Shown here one piece after another: positions 1-9,866 of a stretch of 64,000 nt of DNA. Below the pieces are notes generated by a model. It was not told where the DNA came from and searched no databases. It saw only the letters and a list, made by a program, of their open reading frames with translations. Source of the DNA: Schistocephalus solidus (taxonomy: Eukaryota; Platyhelminthes; Cestoda; Diphyllobothriidea; Diphyllobothriidae); NCBI GenBank assembly GCA_017591395.1, contig WEDG01004059.1:1-64000 (forward strand). Reading direction: 5' to 3'. A program made the position numbers and the translations under genes. The first letter of the stretch is position 1; every line of letters begins with the position of its first letter.

Positions 1-539
1 TTTTACACTAGCAGTATATAAATTATATATCTCCGTCTCTTTTGCAAATTAATGGAATCCATCGAACGTTCTTAACTACGTCTGCTGGTGATTTGATTTA
101 AAAGTATTTGTTATAACGAGTTACTCGATATAAATTTCACAATCAGTTGGACAGAATATGGATAATGATCGAGCTCAGCCTGTTTTGGTGGAGTGCTCCT
201 CCGCAAGAGCGAAAGCCTGACGTACGGAGTGAGCCTGGATTGGACGGTGAGTAGGTTGAGAAGGCCAGGCCAGATTTCCACGGCAGTTTGCTCTGTTGCA
301 GGCTACTCGCTTGTCGAACCAAAGTCCTCGTAAAACCCTGATGAGCCGTCAGTCAATGGATTGGACTGGTAGGTTGTGTATGCCATAGTGTACAGACTGT
401 GCTCGATGGAGAAATCTGCTGGGTCAATGTAGGCGATCAGGCGAAACCAGCTGGACTGAAGTATTCGACATTGAAAGGTGATTCAGCGTAAGGTGAAAGA
501 CAATTAATGTCATGTGGACTGTTGTTTCAGTGCCGAGAG
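1..539. other. No gene recognised
   Basis: No convincing reading frame or repeat match was found by eye on either strand. The minus strand between about 480 and 170 has several proline- and threonine-rich open stretches broken by stops, with no family I recognise. Confidence 0.3.
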
Positions 540-1260
540 TACTCGATTATAAATCAGTCTTCTTGCTGCTAGAAATTTTCGGCAGGTTATTCCAAAATCC
601 AATACCTGGGAGAACAAGAGAGCGTTTAGATGCAGGATATAGGAAGCAGTATAATCAGTAAAACATTATGTAGGTTGTACGGACGACTAACGAGGGGTTA
701 GGGCTAGAATTCGGGGAATATTTTGAACTATTATTAAGGCGATAAAAAGAGGCAGAAGCTGAGTTTCCAGTCTCCAAACCCATATAAAGTTTAGGTCATT
801 TATCTAGCACCTAGTCGAGTATTAGGTAGTTGAAAGGGTCGGGGTAAAAAGTTTCCGGTAAAATGTCTTTGGACCTTTTTCAATTTTTGAACGGCTACAC
901 TCTGTCATTAAAAGCAAAAATGGACGCAATGTTTAAGTACGGGAAGGACAAACATTTCATAAAGTCTTTATTTAATTTCAGGAAGATATAAATTATAAGA
1001 AATAAATCTACAAATCTAGGCAGCTTTGGCTGTACTCCTTTCAGCAGGAGGTGACGATCTAAATAACAAGTGTAGCTCAGCCTAAGTCCATGATGATAAA
1101 AGGCTTGTTCTAGTCATAGGCGTGCCTTGAAAAATAACTGCACTTGTATTGCGTCTGTCAAAGCCCGGGAGGGCATGTAACGACGCTTAGAATGTAGAAG
1201 TTCATTTGCCATGTTGAAGCTCCGCAGAAAGAGCAAGCATGTCTGCATAGATTTCCTTTA
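540..1260 (-). mobile_element. LINE A 3' part, extra tandem copy
   Basis: This stretch repeats, in the same orientation, the sequence at about 1740..2375. Both copies share landmarks such as the 'ggttattcc' start, 'attattaaggcgataaa' and 'aaaatgtctttggacc'. In the minus-strand sense it is the region just after the LINE A reverse transcriptase core. Reading frames are broken throughout. It lies just outside the left arm of the giant inverted repeat: the right arm stops matching at about 25993, where a different LINE begins. It is a remnant without a usable ORF. Confidence 0.65.
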
Positions 1261-2230
1261 AGGAAGCAGCATGGTAAAACGAAGCTCCTGAGCGAAGTAT
1301 TTTAGGATAATAGGAGATCCGATAATTGAGTAAGAAAAGATCAAAATAATGCGCTCAGGGTTACTAGTTGGCATGAGAATCGATAATGAATCTGAGGCCT
1401 GCCCAGCTTAGTATTCAGATTGTAATTCTGATTATGGTTATCGGTATTCAAAACGGAGGTGCTTCAAAGACGAGCGCGCAATATGACACAATTGATTTGG
1501 TGATCATTTTACGGGAGGCATTAGTTATGAAGAAATCATAGTTCTGGGGAAACAGATGCATGGAAGATTTAATTTGGAGACGGCCTTCTAAATTTCTCCG
1601 ATTGTCCTTTTCTTGGGGGTCATGGAGAAAGCTGCTCGGGAAGGAAGAGGAAAATAAAAGGTTAATTGAATCAGTGTTAAGATAAATGTTCAGTCTTTCG
1701 CTTAAAAGTAGACAGGTTATTTAATAACCTTATATCGATTGGCAGGTTATTCCAAAGAAAGCAATACCTGGAAGCAAAGAACAGAGAGCGTTTAGATGTG
1801 GAGGATATAGGAGGCGGTATAATCTGGAATTCGGGGAATATTTGAACTATTATTAAGGCGATAAAGGAGGCAGAAGCCAGCTTTCCAGTCTCCGAACCCA
1901 TAGAAATTTTAGGTTAGTTAGCTGGCACCTATTCGAGTACGAGGTAGTTGAAAGGGTCGGAGGTAAGAGTTTCCGAGTAAAATGTCTTTGGACCTTTTTC
2001 CAATTTTGGAACGGCTACACTCGGTCATTAAACCAAAAAAATGGACAGCAATGTTCAAAATGGGAGGACAACATTTGATAAAGTCTTAATTTAATTTCAG
2101 GAAGATAGAAATTATAAGAGATAAAGCCACAAATCTGGGCAGCTTTGGCCGTAATTCTATCGGCATGAGGCGACAGATCTAAATTATTAGTGTAGCTTTA
2201 AACCTAAGTCCTTGATGATGGAACATTCAG

Positions 2231-2767
2231 TCATAGGGGTGCCTTGAAAATAACTGGTTGTGGTAGTCTGTCAAGCCCGAAGCACATGTAACGACACTTA
2301 GAAGGTGAGAATTCCATTTGCCACGTTGAGCTCCACGCGGAAAGAGCAAGCAAGTCTGCATGGATTTCTTCTAAGCATCGTTGGGCCGAAGATTTAGAGA
2401 AGGAATATACGCATTTAAGATCGTCCGCATAAATAAAAGACTGAGAGTGTTTAACTGCTGATGAAATATCATTAATGTAAAGCAAAAACAAAAGAGGACC
2501 TAGCACGGTGCCTTGAAGGACACCACTTACAATAGGGGTCTCAGCTGAAAATGAGGACCCCACTAAGACCTTTTGTTTACGATTAGTTAGATATGACGTA
2601 ATGAAATCGTTAAAGGGACTACGAAGTCCTAAAGCTTCAAACTTAACTATAAGTCTCCTATGAGGCACTTTATCGAAGGCCTTGCTAAGATCAAAATAGA
2701 TAACGACCACAGAAAGATGATCATTACGAAGAGATGTTAATAGATTTAAGAAAAAGACAGGTGACAT
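2231..2767 (-). pseudogene. LINE A reverse transcriptase core fragment
   Basis: A 178-residue open stretch covers RT palm motifs: VIYFDLSKAFDKVPH near residue 20-37 (first catalytic Asp), SGVLQGTVLGPLLFLLYIND near 81-100, and IYADDLKCVYSF near 112 (catalytic YADD). It then runs into a thumb-like segment with the SPSKCRYMCFG block. The opening residues have been cut off by a frame change: the fragment begins inside the RT domain, not at a true start. The right-arm counterpart at about 24500..25240 carries different lesions. Confidence 0.8.
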
Positions 2768-3000
2768 GTTTCACAAGAGCGATCGGGAAGGAAGCCATGT
2801 TGGGAAAAGCTAAGAATTTGATTGGTTATGCAAAAATCTGTAATTTGTACGGCAATTATTTTTCCAAAGAGCTAAGCAAGAGAAGTTGTTTTATGAACAC
2901 CGCGATAACTGTGAACATCCGAGCGTAAGCCAGATTTAATGACTGGAATAATAATAGAGGTTTTCCAATAATCAGGAAAGAAACCATTCTCGAGAAAAAC

Positions 3001-3243
3001 TCAGAACACTTTGCTCAGCAAAGGGAGAAAATCACTTAGCTGTTTAATAAGGGAATTTGGGATGTTGTCGGTTCCAACTGAGTGTGATTGATTAAGTTGG
3101 CTTATCTGTTTCTGAATATTTGTAGGAACGAAATCAATGTTAGTGAGCAACTCATGAGATGTCAGGGCGATCGAAGGGATGGGATTGGTTTCAAGGGTAA
3201 AATGTTTGGCAAAGAAGGAATTTAACAATTCTGCTTTGTCCAA
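3001..3243 (-). pseudogene. LINE A segment before the RT core
   Basis: An 80-residue open stretch matches the linker and early RT region of LINE A. It reads AELLNSFFAKHFTLETNP, then ALTSHELLTNIDFVPTNIQK and a GTDNIPNSLIKQLSDFLP block (the conserved 'G.D.IP...L' motif ahead of the RT palm). The right arm carries the same segment at 23881..24210 with a longer leader. It is separated from the RT core by a frame change. Confidence 0.7.
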
Positions 3244-4017
3244 ATCCTCTGTAATTAAATTATTATTGCAATCGAGTAAAGGGCGGAATGACTTTGTGAG
3301 ATTTAAGCGGAAGAACGGAGGCGGAACACTTGAGCAACAGATCTGGAAGTATTATCATCGCTAATTGCTAGAGACTCCCTACGCCTATCTCGCGCGATCC
3401 TCATTTTTGAAGCTAATTCAAATATTTGTGCGATCCTTAAGTGGACCGATAACGAACTTATGGACGGATCCTTAAAGCTGCTTTCGTAATTTTTAAAGCC
3501 GATTTTTGAAGATCGTGTGGCACCATGGAAGAAGCAGCATTTGAGATAATGGTCTTTTGTGGAATGAAATTGAGGCGGCCTTCTGATATACCTAGCACTG
3601 TATCGTGATAAAAACTAAGTTAATTATTTGAAAAAAGCTTAGCCAATCCAGAGTGCTGGTAAAATTGTTAAATAATTTTTTGGTAACAGGAGAAAAGTCA
3701 ACATAGGTTCGTTTAATTTCTGGCTTTACAGAGGAGGAGACTTTTTTCAATTCAATTCAATTCAAATTATTGAGGGAAATAGGCATGGGCCTTTGAGAAC
3801 CCTATGTGTAACGTAAAATTAAGTGCGATATACAGAGAAACCGTGTGGGTTGCAAAGGTACAAAAGGCGGTCATAAAATATGACAACTGGTGCACGGCTC
3901 TCTAGGATGAAGATAAATTCCTCATCGCTCAGGATCGTTTTGGAACATAAAACTGTCAAGGCTCCTTTTAAAGCTTTCCAGCGATGGTGACATCACAACG
4001 TCTTCAAGGAGGGCATT

Positions 4018-4502
4018 TTATGGTTTAACCACTCTGACAGAGAAGGAGAACTTGCGCACATCCAGTCTCGCCTGCTGGACACGCAGTTTCAATGGGTGAC
4101 CTCGGAGATGGGTCGTGGCGGCAAATTCAAAAGAAGTCAGAGAATTCCAGGCAACAATCCAATCCCCTTCACAATCGGAATGTCTGCAGGAGATCACCAC
4201 GCATTTGCCTATAACTCAAAAGGGAACAGATTAAGATTCATTAGATGGGTTGGATATGGCAAGGAGCTTTGCCTTCTAACCATTTTGGTGGCTTTCCTCT
4301 GTACTCTTTCGAGGCAGTTCTGATCTTGAACTGTCCAGGGTTTCCAGGCTTGCATAGCATATTCCAAATGCGGCCTAATGAATGTTCCAAAAGTCTTAGC
4401 GGAGAGATCTTCATCCAAATCCAAAAAGGCTCGTCTGATGGCATGCAACACCGCAATTGCGCTGTTTGCCACTTTCGAGCAGTGAGACTTAAAAAACAAC
4501 AA
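4018..4502 (-). pseudogene. LINE B reverse transcriptase C-terminal end
   Basis: Minus-strand reading gives the conserved post-catalytic LINE block: ANSAIAVLHAIRRAF, TFIRPHLEYAMQAWKPW, LERVQRKATKMVRRQ, then DFFEFAATTHLRGHPLKL and VRKFSFSVRVVKP. This follows the usual order of a CR1-like LINE C-terminus ('fvRPhLEYa...W.P....d...LE.vQrrATk.v'). A one-base change between 4209 and 4200 splits it in the left arm, while the right-arm copy (22818..23270) reads through as one 150-residue frame. There is no YADD box in either copy. Confidence 0.75.
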
Positions 4503-5693
4503 TGAATTAATGTGTGATCACTTGCAAAAATGTATTGCTAGAAATTCATAGGCAAAGAATGGACGCAATTAGTAAAAATTAAATCTAAAATACTAACTTT
4601 TCTTGTCACTGAGCTGACTAATTGAGACATGTTTGAAAAAAATAAATCGTGTTCAACAAGTTCCCATATCGCAAATGTAACACTTGCTTGTTTTGCTAGC
4701 GTCTATATGTAAATAGGGTTTTGAAAGGCTCTGCCTATCTCCCCTTATATAAACTGAATTATTTTTGGTGGAGAAGAATTTGCATGCCAGTCGACTTCTG
4801 GCAAATAAAAATCTCCTACGATTCTTTTAACATCAAACTGAGCTTCTGTACTTTATTTAAGGAGTTCACAGAGCTGAATTTCCTTGCCAGACTAACAAGG
4901 AGGATGATAAACACTGCCAATTATGACTGTTTTCTTGTGCGGGAAAACGACTGTAACGAAACAAGTATTTCAATAAAACGTTGAAATGCTAAGATCGTAA
5001 GGGGAATGTGCAAGAGACGATCCAACGTAAAGAAGACAACCAGCGCCACGTTATTCAACGCGGTCTTGTCGATATAATCAAAAATTATCTAAAGCGAGCA
5101 TCGAGTTTGAAATACTAGCATGAGCCCAAGATACTGCGATGCACATAATATCTGGGTAAAACTCAAAAGCTACAGTTCTTAGCTCAGTCATATTTTTCAC
5201 GACTGACCTCACGTTGAGTGAAACTATTCTGAGCATATTCGTGGAACACGGAATACACTCATTAGTGTTTATAAAAAAAGAAGACTTGGTGGTGGGGAAC
5301 TGAACTGTAGGGAGGAAGGTGTAGATGGAAAGTAAAATTTCTATGATCTACAATTATCTAAGCTATTACTGTTAACTTAATTAGGATTATTGTAGAGAAA
5401 CATATTTGGGTGGTATTCATTGAAAGGAAGGCTATTTTTTGCGTTAACAAAAATATGAGAAGGCCTTAAAATAGGATTTCGAGGAATATTGGAATAATAT
5501 GGGGTGAGAATTAGATTTGAAAATGAAGCAATTTTGTTGGAAAACGGTTACCATAAGGGGTAGAGCTAATTAATTGGGGAGCCTGATAAGTTGTTTGGTT
5601 GGAATAATTGCTAAGGAAATTCCGGGAACGTATAGAAAATGCTGGAGGGTTAGGAGGTTTCCCCAACTGTAATGACTTTTTCTTTTTGGAGAT

Positions 5694-6695
5694 TTAATAA
5701 GGAGCATACGTTGACTTGCCCGGGTTATTGATGAGTGAAGTAAATCTTACAGCTGAGACCGGAGTAGATGGTGAGGAATGGGAACGAGGCAGATTTGACC
5801 CAGTTTTTTGGACTACGTCAAAAGCAGGAATACAAGGAAAACTACTTTGAAACGGAGAATCAGTTGGTCTTGACACTTTAGAAGGAGCCACTGACGTACA
5901 AGGCGGGCTAACGACATGGTTGATAGCTGCTGAGTTTGAAATTCCTATTTTTGAGGAAGAAGGCGTTTAATGATTCGTTGGACGAAAAGTGGGAGGTGAA
6001 GTTAAGGGGGGTTTTGAACCGGGCACTAGAGGAGATTGCTTTACCGTCTCGTTGTGGTTTACATAGCCATGAACAGACTTATGGATAATATACTGAGGCC
6101 GATGAACAACACGAGATGGGAGACACATTCCTTCTATCCATTGGTGTAAGATCCCTACAAAGGAAACATTTTTTCAACTTCTAGATAAAGAGAAATGTGA
6201 CCTCGTTGTGCGAAGATTAAGTCTACCTCGATTGATGAACAAAGGGTGGCGTATAAAGATGAATGTTTGCTACATGAGGAGAGGCGTTTGGCTTCCGCTA
6301 TTTTGTAGTCGAAGCCGCACGAAGTACAGGAAGTTAATGGCAACGTCAAAGGTCGTCGGCCTTTGAAACATTTTTTAAAAAGAAATTTTCTTTATTTCTT
6401 CTGCCAGTCTAATGTTTACCTGGCAACCAAATGGACAAGATAGTCCAGACGCTGACATTCCTGAGAGGGCATAGCAGAGATGTCACCGTCAAATAATTTC
6501 CCCAGTAAAGGGAGAACTGATCCTAACTTTAACATAAAAATCATTAAAATTTTGTACAGTTGAGAGATCAGGCTGCTTAGCCTTTAACAACTGGTTGCAT
6601 ACGCATAGCATTGCTGTGATGACAAGATGTAAACTCAAGCAACGCTTCGATTCAACGGCTGAGAGCTTGCGAGGGCTGAGATTTTTCGTTGTCAT
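5694..6695 (-). pseudogene. LINE B ORF1-like region
   Basis: Fragmented minus-strand frames sit at 6695..6489, 6349..6155 and 5891..5694. They lie ahead of the endonuclease region, as ORF1 does in LINEs. The middle frame contains a Cys/His-rich stretch (SCTSCGFDY... then C...C in the next piece) that could be a nucleic-acid-binding knuckle, but I cannot place it in a family with certainty. The last piece is Ser/Pro-rich. Equivalent right-arm pieces lie at 20602..20877, 21116..21325 and 21401..21598, the last being identical to the left copy. The function is inferred from position only. Confidence 0.45.
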
Positions 6696-7079
6696 ATTTG
6701 CTAGGACGCGGCTTTTAATTTGTACAAACTTAGGAAAAATCAGGCAATTGATTTTTTCTGCGACAAATGTTTTTCAAAAGTTTTTAACCAAGGACCTTTT
6801 ATACGCGCTTGAGAAAATGTCTTTAGCATAACAGATCCACCTGACTAATAATGAGGCTGTCGGGTGAAAAAGTTGACTCTAAAAGGTTCACGCCTGTAGG
6901 AAAGGACGAGCATCAAAGGTATAAGCAGGTGATAGAGTATTAAAAATGCAAAGTTTTATCCAAAAATCAGAAAGTAATTTAGGCTTGGGACGAGGAAATC
7001 CGGAAAAATAGAATTTTCAGTTAGCTTTTTAAAAACAAGCTGCGCGCCTTGAGTAAAAAAGGAGAGTCAACAAAAATGG

Positions 7080-7750
7080 TTCGGCGTCAAAGCTGCTTTG
7101 CCATTTTCAAACCATATAACGAATCTGAATCTGTTCCCTTTGAGTTATAGGCAAAATGCGCGGGGATCACCTGCGAGACATTCCACATTATGAAGAGATT
7201 AGATTGCTCTCTGGAATTATGGATTTCTTTGAATTTGCTGCCACGACCCATCTCAAAAGTCATACATTGAAACTGTATCGTCCAGCAGGCGGGACTGGAT
7301 GTGCGCAATTTATCCTTCTCTGTCAGAGCGGTCAAACCACGAAATGCCCTTCCTGTAGACATTGTGATGTCACCATCACTGGAAAGTTTTAAAAGGAAAC
7401 TTGACAGTTTTATGCTCTCAAATGAGCTCCAGCGATGAGGGATTTAACTAAACCCCTTGAGACTCACACATCGACTTGGCCACATTTGTGATCGCATTTA
7501 AAATTTTGCAACCCTCATCGTTTCTTTGTACACCGCACTTAAGTTCACGTTACAAATAGGGTACTCAAAGGCCCATGCCTATTCCCTTCAATACGATGAA
7601 TTTACTTTAATTGCATTGAAGGCCTCACATCTAATCATGCAGTTCTGTAAAAATACTGGCACTCACCTTTACGTTAAATTGGAACTCAGTTGCCCGTTTC
7701 ATCCATTTAACACCGCTAATTATCATGCACTTTAACTCCCTTTGAGCCGA
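7080..7750 (+). mobile_element. LINE B 3' fragment, opposite orientation (left arm)
   Basis: The plus strand reads a LINE B RT C-terminus (MRGDHL, FEFAATTHLKSHTLKL, then PSLESFKRKLDSFMLSNE after frame changes). It is followed by the LINE B 3' end, 'gggtactcaaaggcccatgcctattcccttcaa'. It points opposite to the larger LINE B copy next to it (3745..6850), so the two form a small inverted pair inside each arm. The right-arm copy is on the minus strand at about 19570..20240. It is decayed, with no complete ORF. Confidence 0.65.
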
Positions 7751-9489
7751 TTACCTAACATTTTGAATGTCTGTTGCACGTCAGTTCTGCAAATCTTATC
7801 GGGCGACTTAACACTTCTGAAAATTTGTGCTGCCACTTTTCCCTACTAATTAATTCAAACTCATAGATGGAAATTAAATAGCCTATCGGGGCGAGCACGA
7901 ACCTAGATACTGAGTGCTGCTGTATCAGAAAGGGAAAAATGAACAGTGGACATTTTTAACGTAGTCTGTACACCGTACGCCTTCCAAAAAAATGCGCGAT
8001 GATGTAGATTTGTTGTTTTTCGACGCAAAACGAACAAGATTTGTTAATTAGCTTTGTAGGTTTCTGAATTATTTATGTTAAGTATGAGGTAAGAGTACCA
8101 TTATTTTTGATCAGTACTCAGGTGTGGTCAAACACCAGTAGCATGGTTAATGTGGAATATGTGGGATGGAATATTATAATAACCTATTCTGTTTTAAGAA
8201 CTTGCTAAAGGCCTTTAGAATATTTTGCGCTTAAATCAATTCGTGGAGTAATAATCCCCATACCTGCAACTTAGACTTCAAAATAGTCAACATTTCTAGC
8301 ATGCACTCAGAAAAATCTTATTTACTTCAAACGTTTTTTTACAAAGAAAGCTAGGATTGCGTGATTCCAAAGAAAAGCTTCACTAAGGGTACGGAATGAC
8401 TAGATGATTGGTGAGGTCAGTAAAATAAATTCACAAATGTCTTTGTTCTTCCCCGAAATTCTGAGCCCAATTTAGACGGGTTATCGTCCATCGGAAATAC
8501 GTATAAATATAGAGCCAGATTTGCAGCACAAACCCTCATGAACCCGCATCTCAATAGCGTTTAAGTCCCTTCTGGGGACACCCCACTATCGGCCAGACAA
8601 ATTATCAAGCAGAACCCGCTGAACGGATTTGCGGTGGAGATTAAAAATGGATAAACGTTCATGGACTTTGTGGATAGACCAACGAAAATGCCAGATCTAG
8701 AATAAATGGTGATACCACGAAGAAACATGAGTATTTGAGTGAAATAATAAGAGAGAATGAAAACAATTAAGTTGTGGAAACATTTCCAATTTGACAGAAA
8801 AAGATAACTCAAACTCGCAAACGAAGAAATAAAAGGCCCCTTGAAAGTAGTTTTGCAAAACGAACTTCAAAGGGACCTTCGACTGGTTCGAACAGCATAA
8901 GGAGTCCAGATCATAAAGGTATTGTTAAACCGGACTATTGTGTGCAAGTGAAAATCAAATGGAAGGTGCTTAAAGCCGAACTGGAGACCTTAAATATAGG
9001 AAAAAACAAAGGACATGCACTATGGAATGGAGTGAGTGCTCGACGACAAAAACACTTTTTGTTGAGAACTCCAGTCATACTTATCAATGTCATATCGCCA
9101 GGCAATCAATTCAAGCCACAATTTATGCAAAATCAAGTTAAATTATGGAAATGTGGAAAAACCTGTTGAGTGAACTCAACAAACTCAAAATAATTTTGAA
9201 CTAAACATTGGTAACCGTCCTGAAAGGCAGCTCAAAGTCGACAAGAAATGTCTGGCAGGTAAATTGAGACAATGAACTCGGCGATTGTATAGGAAAAATG
9301 AATGGATGCATTATGATATGTGAACGAATATTGGGAAATCTTTTAATTAACTACGAAAAACGTGCCTAAGCGGTTCTGTCCTCTGAAGAATCTTTCGACA
9401 GGAGACGGATTGAAATGATTGTCTTCAATAGGTAGACAGGAGATTAAAAAGTTATAGAAAAATATTTTTACCAACACAGAGCCCAGGAA
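7751..9489. other. Unassigned block inside the inverted-repeat core (left)
   Basis: No family was recognised. A 75-residue plus-strand frame at 8942..9169 is matched by an 86-residue frame in the right arm (18383..18123). The shared residues are identical apart from a different end, but they resemble nothing I know, and the duplication alone explains the conservation. The block may be the 5' or unique part of another transposon. Confidence 0.35.
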
Positions 9490-9866
9490 AACCTAAATAA
9501 ATAAATAAATAATTGTATTTAATGCCGATTTACAGGCAATATCAGATGAAAGATGCAGTCGAGATCAGTCTTACAATAAAAACTCATAGATGTATAACGT
9601 TACTAGAGTTATTCCTAAATTTATCTTATTCAGGAAAAATGCTCCTCGCAGGAAGATAGAAGTTCAGATCGGGGAAGGACAAGCACAAGTGCAGTGTATT
9701 GGTAAATCTCCTGTCTTTTTAAGGGGCCGGGATTCTGATGCAGGCAAGAGCTAATCCGTGTACAAATACTCGCTGTCTGCCGAAGAATTAACCAGTTGTG
9801 GGCTGAGGACGGCGTCATCGCCCCTCACGAAAATAACTGAGATCGGGCTCAGATGCCACGCACTAT
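9490..9866 (-). mobile_element. Repeat C (LINE 3' tail), left-arm copy
   Basis: This is a dispersed repeat of about 380-490 bp with four copies in the window: here, 14628..15125, 17440..17835 and 60515..60960. On the plus strand it opens with an A/T microsatellite, (taaa)n here and (taa)n at 14640, then 'ttgtatttaatgcc' and 'ttacaggca'. It runs to a 'cagatgcc..gcactc' block. Read on the minus strand the microsatellite is at the 3' end, as in LINEs. The copy at 60515..60960 lies directly downstream of a minus-strand LINE RT, which supports that reading. Confidence 0.6.

Larger units (their letters stand above)
1262..3744 (-). mobile_element. LINE A, reverse transcriptase half (left arm)
   Basis: Non-LTR retrotransposon reverse transcriptase on the minus strand. 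Three readable pieces follow one another: 3243..3001 (pre-RT and start of the RT domain, with AELLNSFFAKHF and a 'GTDNIPNSLI' block); 2767..2231 (RT core, with FDLSKAFDKVPH, then GVLQGTVLGPLLFLLYIND and the catalytic YADD box); and 1901..1677 (C-terminal tail with WNNLPIDIR and STFKRKT). Stops and frameshifts separate them, so no active enzyme is made. The 5' half of the same element lies at 9867..11730, on the far side of an inserted block. The style is that of the CR1/Jockey group. Confidence 0.75.
3745..6850 (-). mobile_element. LINE B, nearly full-length but internally deleted (left arm)
   Basis: Read on the minus strand, this element has an ORF1-like region (about 6700..5690), an endonuclease-like region (about 5240..4520) and the C-terminal end of the reverse transcriptase (4502..4018). 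It ends in a short (TTGAA)n tract at 3752..3776, a typical LINE 3' microsatellite. The RT catalytic centre is missing: the endonuclease block with ILDLIFTN and SDH runs directly into the distal RT. It is inserted in LINE A, since LINE A sequence resumes right after the (TTGAA)n tract. Many stops make it inactive. Confidence 0.7.

Noticed and set aside
8942..9169. Lysine-rich frame present in both arms, considered a conserved gene
   Set aside because: Its conservation is explained by the inverted duplication, and there is no family match.
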